Positions 41,974 through 50,392 of a stretch of DNA of 64,000 nucleotides are shown piece after piece. Source of the DNA: JBGTFE01 sp049799955 (lineage in GTDB: Bacteria; Acidobacteriota; Blastocatellia; Pyrinomonadales; Pyrinomonadaceae); NCBI GenBank assembly GCA_049799955.1, contig JBARIW010000066.1, forward strand, positions 34,549-98,548, read 5' to 3'. The position numbers and the translations under genes are program-made. Under the pieces are notes generated by a model. The model had not been told where the DNA came from and made no database searches. It saw only the letters and a list, made by a program, of their open reading frames with translations. Each line of letters opens with the position of its first letter. The first letter of the stretch is position 1.

Positions 41974-43104
41974 ATGAAGCCAATTCTGCCAAATTCGACC
42001 ATCGGCGTTTTCGGAAGCGGTCAGCTCGGGCGTATGTTTGCCATCGAAGCGCGCAAGATGGGTTATCGTGTTCACACATTTTCGCCCGCGTCGGACACGC
42101 CGACCGGACAGGTCGCCGATTTTGAAACCGTCGCCGATTACATGGATTTGGAACGGGTCGAAAAATTCGCCAAATCGGTGGATGTCGTAACATTTGAATT
42201 TGAAAACGTGCCGTCGCGGACGGTTGAAATAGCGGCTGAGTTTGTTGAAGTTCATCCGAAAGGCGAGATTTTGCACACGACGCAGAATCGTCTGCGCGAG
42301 AAAACTTTTCTCTCGGAAAACGGCTTTCCCGTCGCGCCGTTCCGGCATATAAAAATTATCGAAGATTTGTATCACGCCGCCGAAGAAATCTCTCTGCCAG
42401 CCGTTTTGAAAACAGCCGGTTTCGGTTACGACGGCAAAGGTCAGGCGAAAATCGTCTCAATCGGCGAAATCGAGCCGGCGTTTGAAAAACTCGATGGAAA
42501 CGAAGCGATTCTCGAAGCGTTCGTCGAATTTGAAAAGGAAGTTTCGGTCGTTTGCGCGCGCAGCGCGAGCGGCGATTTCGCGCATTACGGCGTGATTGAA
42601 AACGCGCACGAAAATCATATATTGGACATAAGTTTCGCGCCCGCGCTCGTTTCGAAAAAAACTTTTACGGAAGCGATAGAGATTGCCCGAAGCGTCGCCG
42701 AAACGCTCTCGTATGTCGGAACTCTGTGCGTCGAATTTTTTCTGACGAAAGATGAAAAATTACTGATAAACGAGCTTGCGCCGCGCCCGCACAATTCGGG
42801 ACATTTAACTTTCGACGCCTGTGCAACATCGCAGTTTGAACAGCAGCTTCGCGCCGTTTGCGGTTTGCCGCTCGGCTCGACCGCGCTTTTAAGACCTGCG
42901 GCAATGGCAAATCTGCTCGGCGATTTGTGGCAGGCGGGCGAGCCTCGATGGGCAAACTCTTTGCAGTTTCCGAACATCAAACTCCATCTTTACGGCAAAC
43001 GTGAAGCGCGCGCGGGCAGAAAGATGGGACACCTGACCGCCTTAGCCGAAACGACGCAGGAAGCCGTCGAGACTGTCAAAAAAGCCCGACGCGCCGGTTT
43101 TTAA
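41974..43104 (+). CDS. purK: 5-(carboxyamino)imidazole ribonucleotide synthase
   Basis: The ATG at 41974 gives IGVFGSGQLGRMFAIEARKMGY, the PurK N-terminus. ATP-grasp motifs follow: RLREKTFLSENGFPVAPF, LKTAGFGYDGKGQ, EAFVEFEKEVSVVCAR, and ELAPRPHNSGHLTFDACATSQFEQ at about residue 260. It makes N5-CAIR from AIR, ATP and bicarbonate, feeding PurE. Length (376 residues) is typical. It starts after a minus-strand gene, so it is transcribed from its own promoter rather than with purE. Confidence 0.95.
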   Translation: MKPILPNSTIGVFGSGQLGRMFAIEARKMGYRVHTFSPASDTPTGQVADFETVADYMDLERVEKFAKSVDVVTFEFENVPSRTVEIAAEFVEVHPKGEILHTTQNRLREKTFLSENGFPVAPFRHIKIIEDLYHAAEEISLPAVLKTAGFGYDGKGQAKIVSIGEIEPAFEKLDGNEAILEAFVEFEKEVSVVCARSASGDFAHYGVIENAHENHILDISFAPALVSKKTFTEAIEIARSVAETLSYVGTLCVEFFLTKDEKLLINELAPRPHNSGHLTFDACATSQFEQQLRAVCGLPLGSTALLRPAAMANLLGDLWQAGEPRWANSLQFPNIKLHLYGKREARAGRKMGHLTALAETTQEAVETVKKARRAGF

Positions 43105-43192
43105 CAAAATACTTTTATTTTTTATCTGTTTTGCTTTATTATTTTCGCGGCTCGTCGCGCGTCAAAATCTTAAATCTTACAGAGGCTTTTCT

Positions 43193-44554
43193 ATGTTTCA
43201 GAAAAAATATTTTAATACTGCTTTTTTATTTCTCATTCTTTTAGCGCCGTCCGCTTTTTCTCAAACCGTCGCCGAACAGGCGAGTCCGATTGACATCAGA
43301 CTCGACCGCGACCGCGGCGTGAGTATGCTTAATGAAATCAAAGACGTTATCAAACAAAGATATTACGACAAGAATTTTCGCGGCATAAATCTCGATGAAA
43401 AATTTAAGGCGAGCGCCGAGAAAATAAAGACAGCCGAATATAACGGGCAGATTTTCCGCATTATCGCGCAGACCGTTCTGGATTTTAACGATTCGCACAC
43501 GCTCTTTTACCCGCCCGCCCGGGCGAGCCGCGTCGAATACGGTTTTTCCCTTCAAATGATTGGGAAAAAATGTTTCGTCGTCGATGTAAAAACGGGCAGC
43601 GACGCCGAAAAGAAAGGCTTAAAAATTGGCGACCAGGTAGTCGGCATCGGAAATGTCGCGCCCGACCGGCAGAGTCTCTGGAAGATAAATTATCTTCTAT
43701 ACGCGCTCGACCCGCAGGAGACGCTGGATTTATTCGTTCGAAGCGCCGAAGGCGCGCAGCGCGGCATCCAGATAAACGCGACATTTAAATCTCTCAAAGA
43801 AAGGCAAAAGGAACAGGAAGAACGCCGTAAAAAGAAAAAGGAAGCGCCGTTCGAATGCCGCGACATAAACGCCGAACTCGTCGCCTGCAAGCTGCGTACA
43901 TTTTCGGCTGAAAAAAAGGACATCGACAAAATGATGCAGCAGGTCGGCGCACATAAAAAAATGATTCTCGATTTGCGCGGCAATCGCGGCGGTTATGTCA
44001 AAACCGAAATTTACCTGACCGAATATTTTTTTGAAAGGGAAGTAAAAATCGCAACCTTTACGACGCGCGCCAAGACCAGCGACCGCATCGCCAAAGGGCA
44101 AAAGGACAGAGCTTATAAAGGCGAGCTTATCGTTTTGATTGACAGCGAATCGGCTTCGGCGGCGGAAGTTTTCGCCCGCGTCATCCAGATTGAAAAACGC
44201 GGGCAGATTATCGGAGATATCAGCGCGGGCGCGGTGATGACGAGCAATTATATTCCGATGCTCAATACGCGCGGCACGTTCAGCTCGGCGACATTCTCCA
44301 TTTACGCGATGAACATTACGATTGGCGACGTAGTTATGAGCGACGGCAACCGTCTGGAAAATGTCGGCGTCGTTCCCGATTTCGTCATCGGTCCGACCGC
44401 CCGCGCCCTGAATAAAAAATCCGACCCGGTTCTGGCTTATTCGCTCGAAGTTTTCGGAACAAAAATTACCGACGCCGAAGCCGGACAATTCTATTTTCTA
44501 AATCCGAAACCCGAAGATGACGATGATAAGGAAACGGAAGAAAGTGAAAAGTGA
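43193..44554 (+). CDS. S41-family (C-terminal-processing-type) serine protease
   Basis: A signal peptide ends near AFSQ. A tail-specific protease helical region (NEIKDVIKQRYYDKNF) is followed by a PDZ domain (about residues 119-195: MIGKKCFVVDVKTGSDAEKKGLKIGDQVVGIG), then the S41 core: LDLRGNRGGYVKTEIYL, IVLIDSESASAAEVFARVIQIEKRG (catalytic Ser in SASAAE at about 323) and GNRLENVGVVPDFVI. It is a periplasmic or membrane-associated processing protease. The last codons come from a 7-bp repeat of GTGAAAA units that runs past the stop. Confidence 0.9.
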   Translation: MFQKKYFNTAFLFLILLAPSAFSQTVAEQASPIDIRLDRDRGVSMLNEIKDVIKQRYYDKNFRGINLDEKFKASAEKIKTAEYNGQIFRIIAQTVLDFNDSHTLFYPPARASRVEYGFSLQMIGKKCFVVDVKTGSDAEKKGLKIGDQVVGIGNVAPDRQSLWKINYLLYALDPQETLDLFVRSAEGAQRGIQINATFKSLKERQKEQEERRKKKKEAPFECRDINAELVACKLRTFSAEKKDIDKMMQQVGAHKKMILDLRGNRGGYVKTEIYLTEYFFEREVKIATFTTRAKTSDRIAKGQKDRAYKGELIVLIDSESASAAEVFARVIQIEKRGQIIGDISAGAVMTSNYIPMLNTRGTFSSATFSIYAMNITIGDVVMSDGNRLENVGVVPDFVIGPTARALNKKSDPVLAYSLEVFGTKITDAEAGQFYFLNPKPEDDDDKETEESEK

Positions 44555-44573
44555 AAAGTGAAAAGTGAAAAGT
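44540..44573 (+). repeat. 7-bp tandem repeat (GTGAAAA)x4 across a stop codon
   Basis: Four tandem copies of GTGAAAA start inside the protease gene and supply its TGA stop. This is a possible site for strand slippage and length variation. Confidence 0.85.
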
Positions 44574-44634
44574 TTATGAGCAGTTAAATAAATTCGTGAT
44601 AATCTGTCGTTTCCGTCTAATTTGTGCCTATTCT

Positions 44635-45021
44635 TCAAAATCTTTTCGCCAGCCAGACGCCCGCCATAACGCCGATTAGTCCTAAAAACACGCTCAGAAA
44701 AAGATACAAAACGGCGGTCAGAAAATATTTTTCCCGACCAAGCTCGAAGATTTCCATTTCAAACGTCGAAAACGTCGTGAACGCGCCCAGAAATCCGACT
44801 ATCACGGCGAGACGCAGATTTTCGTTTATCCCGAACCTGCCGGTAAAAAGCGTGAGCAGAAAGCCGATGAGAAACGAGCCGGTGATGTTGATAAAAAAGG
44901 TCGGAAATGGAAACTTTTCAAACAGGTTGGCAAGCGGCGAGATATTGATTAAATATCGCAAAACCGCGCCGACCGCGCCGCCTGCGGCAATATAAAGAAT
45001 CTTCATCAAAGTTTCCATCAA
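44635..45021 (-). CDS. crcB: Fluoride efflux channel CrcB/Fluc
   Basis: At 128 residues with four helices and the CrcB signature GAFTTFSTFEMEIFEL at about residue 78. It exports fluoride as a dimeric channel. The start may be 45021 (MMETLMK) or a few codons later. No fluoride riboswitch consensus could be read upstream; instead, a palindrome with an A/T-rich tail is found. Only one crcB is present in the window. Confidence 0.93.
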   Translation of the reverse strand: MMETLMKILYIAAGGAVGAVLRYLINISPLANLFEKFPFPTFFINITGSFLIGFLLTLFTGRFGINENLRLAVIVGFLGAFTTFSTFEMEIFELGREKYFLTAVLYLFLSVFLGLIGVMAGVWLAKRF

Positions 45022-45047
45022 TAAATTTTACCGTAAAGAATGTGAAG

Positions 45048-45132
45048 GAAAAAGTAAAAAGTAAAGAGCGTCTTCTCAATTTTCGAATTGAAGCAAGACG
45101 CTCTTAATTTTTACTTTTTACTTTTTACTTAA
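45048..45132. repeat. Terminator-like palindrome (GTAAAAAGTAAAAATTAAGAGCGTCTT type)
   Basis: AAGAGCGTCTTC on the left pairs with its complement GAAGACGCTCTT-like right arm, flanked by tandem GTAAAAA / TTTTTAC words. It may serve as a bidirectional terminator between crcB and the next minus-strand gene. Confidence 0.8.
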
Positions 45133-45138
45133 AAATTT

Positions 45139-45702
45139 CTATCTCTTTTCACAGAAAACTCTGTTTGTAAACATCGTGTTTTCGTCCACAAATCCGAGAC
45201 CGAAGCTCGTCGTGCGGGTTTCTATCTCGTTCGGATTTTTTCCGTGAACGCTTGTCCGGTTGACGAAAACGGCTTCGAGCTTTCGCGTCTCGCCGTTTTC
45301 ATAAACCCGCGTCGCCGTCAGCAGAGCGCCTTCAATCCGCGCGTCCCGAAGCGTGAAATTTCGCTTGCTCGGTTTGCCGAGATTTTCATTTTCAAAATTG
45401 AAGTCGTAGCCGCTGCCCTCGATTCGAGCGCCGGAAATTTTCAGCTCGATGCGGTAATCAACGCTTTCCGATTCATAAACGCCCGCATAATCGGCGGCGT
45501 TATTTTTGACGACCGCTTCGTTTTTAATATCGACGTAAACCTCAACGACAAAATCTTTTTTCTCCTTCTTTTTATATTTCGTCTTGTCGAGCGCGGCGAC
45601 TAATTCCTGAGTTTTCGCCGCGCCGGAAGTTTGAGCAATCGTGTTGTCCGTCGCGACGAGCGAAATAATTGCAAATAAAATTCCGATTAAAATCTGTGAC
45701 AT
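45139..45702 (-). CDS. Exported hypothetical protein
   Basis: ATG at 45702 follows GGGGAGAAAAG. A signal peptide (ILIGILFAIISLVA) is followed by about 160 residues of beta-rich sequence (VDYRIELKISGARIEGSGYDFNFE, RNFTLRDARIEGALLTATRVYENGE). No domain is recognised. It may be a lipocalin- or barrel-like secreted protein judging by alternating residues, but this is weak. It ends just before the palindrome at 45048-45132. Confidence 0.6.
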   Translation of the reverse strand: MSQILIGILFAIISLVATDNTIAQTSGAAKTQELVAALDKTKYKKKEKKDFVVEVYVDIKNEAVVKNNAADYAGVYESESVDYRIELKISGARIEGSGYDFNFENENLGKPSKRNFTLRDARIEGALLTATRVYENGETRKLEAVFVNRTSVHGKNPNEIETRTTSFGLGFVDENTMFTNRVFCEKR

Positions 45703-45772
45703 ATCTTTTCTCCCCGGTAAAATTGGTTTCTGATATAAAAACACCGCGCGCCAAGATTCTGTGACAGAAGAA

Positions 45773-45875
45773 TTAGCCACGAACAAACACGAAATAGCAC
45801 GAAAAGGAAGAAATCGAAATATAAAATTGATTTCCTGTTCGTGTCCTTTTGTATTTGTTCGTGGCTAATTCTTCT
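45773..45875. repeat. Palindrome, 'TTAGCCACGAACAAACACGAAA' family, copy 3
   Basis: AATTAGCCACGAACAAACAC and GTATTTGTTCGTGGCTAATT form the arms (with one or two mismatches), with an inner AGCACGAAA/TTCGTGTCC pair. It lies between the exported protein and the glycosyltransferase genes and touches the latter's stop. Confidence 0.88.
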
Positions 45876-46567
45876 TATCTTATCGCCTTATAGCCCTTAG
45901 CTAGAAAGCGCGCCGGAAAACCAATCCAATATAATCCCTGAAACACAGACCATTTCGTAAAAGTCCAGATAAAAGAATTGTTCTGGAAGCGGCGCGAGGA
46001 AGTTGTAACGGCTTGCGAGAGATACATAAAATCGCCTTTTTTCTGAAGGCGCTTGTAAAAATCGACATCTTCGAAAATCGGGAGAGGCTTGAATCCGCCG
46101 ATTTTCTCGTATGTCGCGCGCCGCGCGAAAATCGCCGAATCGCCGTAAATCAAGCCGATTGATTTTAGCTGCGGGTAAAGTCTGGTCAGAAAATGCGCCC
46201 AGCGACTGCCGCCATCGAACAGGACGTGGAAATTTCCGCCGACGACTTCCTTGTAATTCATATATTTTTTGATTTCCCGCGCGCATCCCTGCATCGGGCG
46301 CGTGTCGGCGTGGAGAAACCAGAAAATCTCGTGCGAAGCGTGCTTTGTTCCCTCGTGAAGCTGTTTTCCGCGATTCGCTTCACCGAATTTTACGAGCTTC
46401 AAAGGCTTTTTCAATTCGTAATTTTCGATAATCTCAACCGTTTTATCCGTACTTCCGCCGTCAACGATAACCACTTCATCGACATTCACCAGCCGCGAAA
46501 TCGCGTCCAGCGTTTTTTCAATCGTTGATTCTTCATTAAAAGCCGGGATGATAACGGAAATCTGCAT
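45875..46567 (-). CDS. TIGR04283-type glycosyltransferase (family 2)
   Basis: GT2 opening MQISVIIPAFNEESTIEKTLDAI, then EVVIVDGGSTDKTVEI, NRGKQLHEGTKHA, the DxD-like FLHADTRP and IFEDVDFYKRLQKKGDF, and the distinctive TTSSRRFQNNSF...LYWIGFPARFLAKGY end. This set matches the TIGR04283 group described for arsenosugar-type synthesis. No arsenic gene is adjacent, so the acceptor is uncertain. Confidence 0.82.
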   Translation of the reverse strand: MQISVIIPAFNEESTIEKTLDAISRLVNVDEVVIVDGGSTDKTVEIIENYELKKPLKLVKFGEANRGKQLHEGTKHASHEIFWFLHADTRPMQGCAREIKKYMNYKEVVGGNFHVLFDGGSRWAHFLTRLYPQLKSIGLIYGDSAIFARRATYEKIGGFKPLPIFEDVDFYKRLQKKGDFMYLSQAVTTSSRRFQNNSFIWTFTKWSVFQGLYWIGFPARFLAKGYKAIR

Positions 46568-46636
46568 AAAATAAATGAAAGATTAGCATAGTTTTCGCAG
46601 GCAGCGCAGGCAGAACAAATCAGAACATTGCCGGGA

Positions 46637-46795
46637 GGCTTTGCACAAAAATAGAAAAACTTTGCGTTCTCTGTGAAAAGCTTTGTGTCCTCTGTGTTGA
46701 AATCAATTTTTAACACAGAGAACACTGAGATTTCACAGAGTTTCACGGAGAATTGATAATTCCCTCTGCTTATTTCTCTATTTTTGTGCAAAGCA
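46637..46795 (+). mobile_element. 159-bp non-autonomous element (MITE-like), copy 1
   Basis: The ends are complementary: CTTTGCACAAAAATAG on the left and CTATTTTTGTGCAAAG on the right (16 bp). It is flanked by direct repeats TTGCCGGGA at 46628-46636 and 46796-46804 (longer match CATTGCCGGGA), which are target-site duplications. The interior contains CACAGAG-type words and no gene. A second copy, inverted and about 97% identical by hand, is at 48871-49029. Confidence 0.88.
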
Positions 46796-46874
46796 TTGCC
46801 GGGATAAAAAACTCTTTACAAAATTGCGCAATTAAACTAATTTATCATTGAAATTCCAAAAACATCAAAATCCA

Positions 46875-46979
46875 GAATTTCTCCGCGAGAAATTCGTGCC
46901 TGCCAAAGGGCTTTCGTAACTTTTCAGGCATTAAAATTTACGGCGCGGATAATCTCCGGCGAATTATTTATCCGTGCCG
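46875..46979 (+). promoter_or_regulatory. Two hairpins in the leader region of the phospholipase-D-family gene
   Basis: GAATTTCTC-CGC-GAGAAATTC lies at 46875-46895 and CGGCGCGGATAA (46941-46952) pairs with TTATCCGTGCCG (46968-46979) with one mismatch. They may be operators or RNA hairpins before the gene starting at 47066. Confidence 0.4.
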
Positions 46980-47065
46980 GATTAATTCCGATGATAGTTT
47001 TTAACCATAAAATGTGCGTTAGCTTATAGGAATTAAAGGTACAAAATTTAAAGGAGAAAAATAAA

Positions 47066-48754
47066 ATGCGTCAACCATCTAAATCACCGAACGGATTGGA
47101 AGTACTAGCGGTTTCGGGAACACACGTTATCACTCTCGGTATAAATTTGCCGGAAAGCGAAAGAAACGGTCTGCACGGTTTTTCCATAGAACGAAAAGAC
47201 CATTTTTCCGGTAAAACAGACTGGCTGGAAGGCTTGAAGGTTTTTCCGAGCGTAATTCCGGCTCCCAATGTGGGCGCAACTCATTCGAGCGAGATTCATC
47301 CTATACAGGATTTCTTTTGGAGTGATTTTACGGTTCGTCCGGAAAGGAAATATACATACACGATTCACGCCCGCAAAGGAACGCCGCAAAATCTGACGAA
47401 CGCCGACCAAATCGCCGTCGAAATCGAGACTGAATCTTATAGCAAATCGCATAAACATTCGATTTACTTTAATCGCGGCGTTGCCGGCTCGCAGGCTTTC
47501 GTCAAAAAATTCGGAACTGAAAAATTCAGCAAGATTGCCGAAGAGAAAATATGGGTGTGGGAATGGCTCAGCCGCGGTTTGAGAGAAGCGTTGACCGATT
47601 ATCTGAACGAAGCGACAGACAATACTTACAGCATCCGCGCGGCGATTTATGAATTTCAGTTCGAGCCGATTTTAACCGAGCTGTTTAACGCCGCGAAGAA
47701 AAGAGGCGTCGATGTAAAAGTCATCTACGATTCGACTCCCGACTCGCCAAACAAAAAAGACCCGTCTAACCCGAAAATATATAAGACCAGAAAGGACAAC
47801 GACGAGGCAATCAAAAATACGGGAATCGGAGATTTGGTCATTAAACGCACGAAATGCGGCGCTATTCCGCATAATAAGTTTTTTATAATCCTTAAAGATA
47901 ATGTGCCTGTTGCGGTCTGGACAGGTTCGACCAACATCACGACCGGCGGCATTCACGGTCATTCAAACGTCGGGCATATCGTTCGCGACAAGGCAATCGC
48001 CAAAAAATATATGGACTACTGGAATTTTCTTGAACACGACCCGGACGTTGGCGCTATGCGGGCAAATTGTCTGGGAATAACGGCTGACTTTTCCATCAAA
48101 AACAAATTGTCCGACGATTTTACGGAGGTTGTCTTTAGCCCGAGACAAAAGGTTCAAATGCTGGACTGGTATGCCGGACTTTCGAACGAAAGCCGGAAAC
48201 CCGTTTTTCTGACAGTGCCGTTCGGTCTGGACACTCGCTTTGAAAAAATCTTGCAGAGCAACGATTCGAGGCTTTTCTACGTTATCAGCGACAAACCGGA
48301 TAAAGGTTTGCTCGACCCGGCAATCGCCGGTAAAAGCCTCAACCGCATCGCTCACGGCGGAATGCTCGACAAAGGCAATCAACTGCTCGGCTGGATGAAG
48401 GAAAGACTGACCGGCTTAAACAAGGTTAATTATCTGCACACCAAATATCTGCTTATCGACCCGCTCGGCAGCTCGCCCGTAGTCATTTCCGGCTCGGCAA
48501 ATTTCAGTAAAAACTCGACCGTCAACAACGACGAAAATATGCTGATTATCAAAGGCGACAAGCGCGTTGCGGATATTTACTTCGGCGAATTTCTGCGCAT
48601 CTTTCGTCATTTCTATTTCCGAAGCATCATCAAGGATGTCGCCGGCGGAGATACGAGTAGTATGAGCCTGGATGAAACAGGCGCTTGGGCGGATAAGTTT
48701 TACGACCAAACTTCGCCTAACTTTGCCGAAAGACTTTATTTCAGCGGCAATTAA
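47066..48754 (+). CDS. Phospholipase D-family protein with two HKD motifs
   Basis: A ribosome site (AAAGGAG) precedes the ATG. Two catalytic motifs HxKx4D are present: HNKFFIILKD with GSTNIT after it (about residue 271) and HTKYLLID with GSANFS after it (about residue 453). The first ~100 residues (ALVSGTHVITL-type strands) look like a fibronectin-like domain. There is no signal peptide. It belongs to the PLD superfamily, which includes phospholipases, nucleases and cardiolipin synthases; the substrate is unknown. It has its own leader and terminator and is flanked by two inverted 159-bp mobile elements. Confidence 0.85.
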   Translation: MRQPSKSPNGLEVLAVSGTHVITLGINLPESERNGLHGFSIERKDHFSGKTDWLEGLKVFPSVIPAPNVGATHSSEIHPIQDFFWSDFTVRPERKYTYTIHARKGTPQNLTNADQIAVEIETESYSKSHKHSIYFNRGVAGSQAFVKKFGTEKFSKIAEEKIWVWEWLSRGLREALTDYLNEATDNTYSIRAAIYEFQFEPILTELFNAAKKRGVDVKVIYDSTPDSPNKKDPSNPKIYKTRKDNDEAIKNTGIGDLVIKRTKCGAIPHNKFFIILKDNVPVAVWTGSTNITTGGIHGHSNVGHIVRDKAIAKKYMDYWNFLEHDPDVGAMRANCLGITADFSIKNKLSDDFTEVVFSPRQKVQMLDWYAGLSNESRKPVFLTVPFGLDTRFEKILQSNDSRLFYVISDKPDKGLLDPAIAGKSLNRIAHGGMLDKGNQLLGWMKERLTGLNKVNYLHTKYLLIDPLGSSPVVISGSANFSKNSTVNNDENMLIIKGDKRVADIYFGEFLRIFRHFYFRSIIKDVAGGDTSSMSLDETGAWADKFYDQTSPNFAERLYFSGN

Positions 48755-48818
48755 AGTAAAGATTGCAGCACCATGGTTAACCAGCCTAATCATCCGGGCG
48801 AGTTAATTGATAAAAACT

Positions 48819-49052
48819 GAAACCACGCGCATAATACGAAAAAGCGTCAATTTGCTCAGTATTATGCGTGGGCTTTGCGCAAAAATAGAGAAATAAGCAG
48901 AGGGAATTATTAATTCTCCGTGAAACTCTGTGAAATCTCAGTGTTCTCTGTGTTAAAAATTGATTTCAACACAGAGGACACAAAGCTTTTCACAGAGAAC
49001 ACAAAGTTTTTCTATTTTTGTGCAAAGTCTTATGCGTGTGGTTTCAATTTTT
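48819..49052 (+). terminator. Terminator of the PLD gene, split by a mobile element
   Basis: The left arm GAAACCACGCGCATAATAC (48819-48837) should pair with GTATTATGCGTG (48859-48870) plus TGGTTTC (49039-49045), ending in a T run at 49048-49052. Removing the 159-bp element and one copy of its 9-bp duplication restores a 19-bp stem with one G-T pair. The 3' arm is now interrupted. Confidence 0.8.
48871..49029 (-). mobile_element. 159-bp non-autonomous element (MITE-like), copy 2
   Basis: Inverted relative to copy 1 and the same length. It is flanked by TTATGCGTG at 48862-48870 and 49030-49038, a 9-bp target duplication that differs from copy 1's. About five differences from copy 1 in 159 bases by hand alignment. 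No transposase. It lies in the 3' arm of the terminator of the preceding gene. Confidence 0.9.
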
Positions 49053-49076
49053 CATCCTTACAAAATCAACAGTTTT

Positions 49077-50129
49077 TCACCTCTCGCTTCTCACTATCCG
49101 CTGTTTCAGCCATTTTATTTCCGTTACCAGCGCGCGCCACAAACCGGCTAGAAATAATCTGACGGGCTTATTGCCGCTGAACGCCGAGGCGATGGCGTAA
49201 AGCGTTCTGAAGGACAGGCGCGGCTCGTTTGAGATGGCAAAAACAGGCTCCCATTTTTCGGGCTGGAGCTTTGCCTTAAAGGCGTCAAGCCCGTCGAAAT
49301 TGTAAAATCTCTGCCCGTGTTTGCGCATCCACGCGAGCAAAAAGCGAAGCCACAAAGGATTTTGAAACGGCTCGACCGTCGCCCTTACGGAAAGCGGCGA
49401 AAGTCCGAGCGTGGCATATTCAAAACCATCTGCGGCAAGCGCGCGCATCGCCGCGTCAATCATCAGCTCGACCGTCCCGTTCGGCGCGCCGGGCTGGTGC
49501 GGAAACTGTTCGAACAGCCAGCCGTTGCGCCGCGCGACGGGCGAGAGCAGAACGAATCCGACCACTTCGCCCGCGCGTTCGGCGACAAACACGCGGCGGT
49601 CGAAAAGACGCGAAAGCGTGTCCGGCTCGACCAGAAAATGCAGCGGCGGAAGTCCTTTGCTTTCGAGCCAACGGCGCAGGCACTCCGCCAGAGCGGGATT
49701 ATTCCGCGCCTTCTCGTTTGACCATTCCGCGACGCTCACGCCTTTATTTCGCGCCCGGTTTAGCTGTGCGCGCAACGATTTATGCGTCCGAACATTTTCC
49801 GCCCAATTAAGCGGATGCCAGACGGGCTGCGCTCCGAGAAGCACTTTCGCGTGTTCCTTCGAATCCGCAAAAATCGATTCGAGTCGCGCCTCGGCGCAGA
49901 AATAGCAGACTCTTTCACCCGCGCCCGCCGCGTCGCGTTCAAATTCCCCGACGACTTCCACGAGCCGTTCCTCCGCGCAAACCGGCGCGCCCGCCGCCAC
50001 GCGCACGCCGCGACAGGCGACAAAACCCGTAACGGCATCGCCGAGCGCGGAAAACCAGCGATTGATTCCCGGATTAAGAATCTGGTAGGAAGTCGAGTTC
50101 CACCCGTGCGCCAACACAATCCGCCGCAC
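49077..50129 (-). CDS. DUF2156-family (phosphatidylglycerol lysyltransferase-like) protein
   Basis: At 350 residues: GVSVAEWSNEKA..., RRVFVAERAGEVVGFVLLSPVARRNGWLFEQF, GTVELMIDAAMRALAADGFEYATLGLSPLS and FYNFDGLDAFKAKLQPEKWEPVF are typical of the DUF2156 tandem GNAT fold that forms the soluble domain of MprF. No membrane domain is fused, so it may modify lipids or act on another aminoacyl acceptor. Its codons are more G/C-rich than those of its neighbours by eye, including runs such as GCGCGCCCGCCGCC. That may point to transfer or to local composition. Confidence 0.78.
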   Translation of the reverse strand: MRRIVLAHGWNSTSYQILNPGINRWFSALGDAVTGFVACRGVRVAAGAPVCAEERLVEVVGEFERDAAGAGERVCYFCAEARLESIFADSKEHAKVLLGAQPVWHPLNWAENVRTHKSLRAQLNRARNKGVSVAEWSNEKARNNPALAECLRRWLESKGLPPLHFLVEPDTLSRLFDRRVFVAERAGEVVGFVLLSPVARRNGWLFEQFPHQPGAPNGTVELMIDAAMRALAADGFEYATLGLSPLSVRATVEPFQNPLWLRFLLAWMRKHGQRFYNFDGLDAFKAKLQPEKWEPVFAISNEPRLSFRTLYAIASAFSGNKPVRLFLAGLWRALVTEIKWLKQRIVRSER

Positions 50130-50241
50130 TTCATCTACTGCCTCTGAGTTTTTAGATAACTGGTAGCCGATAAATCGAATCCCCGTAATTCTCTACATCT
50201 TTATCTATAACATTATCCGCTTTCATTTTTCACTAAATTAT

Positions 50242-50270
50242 TTGACACAATTCCGCCTTTCATATTATAT
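50242..50270 (+). promoter_or_regulatory. Predicted sigma70-type promoter
   Basis: TTGACA at 50242-50247 and TTATAT at 50265-50270, spacer 17 bp (an overlapping TATTAT is also present). It is about 120 bp upstream of the small membrane protein at 50393. Confidence 0.6.
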
Positions 50271-50392
50271 TTTTCGCATCGAAAAAAAACAGGCGTTTTT
50301 GGAAAGCCGGATTTACCGAAAAGTTTTCGCCTTAGGTTCCGCCGAAACTTTTTCAGAAATAAGTTTTTCAAATATGAGTGAGAAAAAAGAAT

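Noticed and set aside
44636..45140. Fluoride riboswitch upstream of crcB
   Set aside because: The space upstream of the start holds a palindromic A/T-rich element; no riboswitch consensus could be recognised.
46486..49162. Short frames (for example at 46486 on the minus strand and 48920 on the plus strand) with near-identical peptides
   Set aside because: They are translations of the two copies of the 159-bp mobile element and are not supported as genes; no ribosome site or codon bias is seen.
49077..50129. Recent horizontal transfer of the DUF2156 gene by its G/C-rich codons
   Set aside because: The composition shift is by eye only; without computed values it is not claimed beyond a note in the gene entry.
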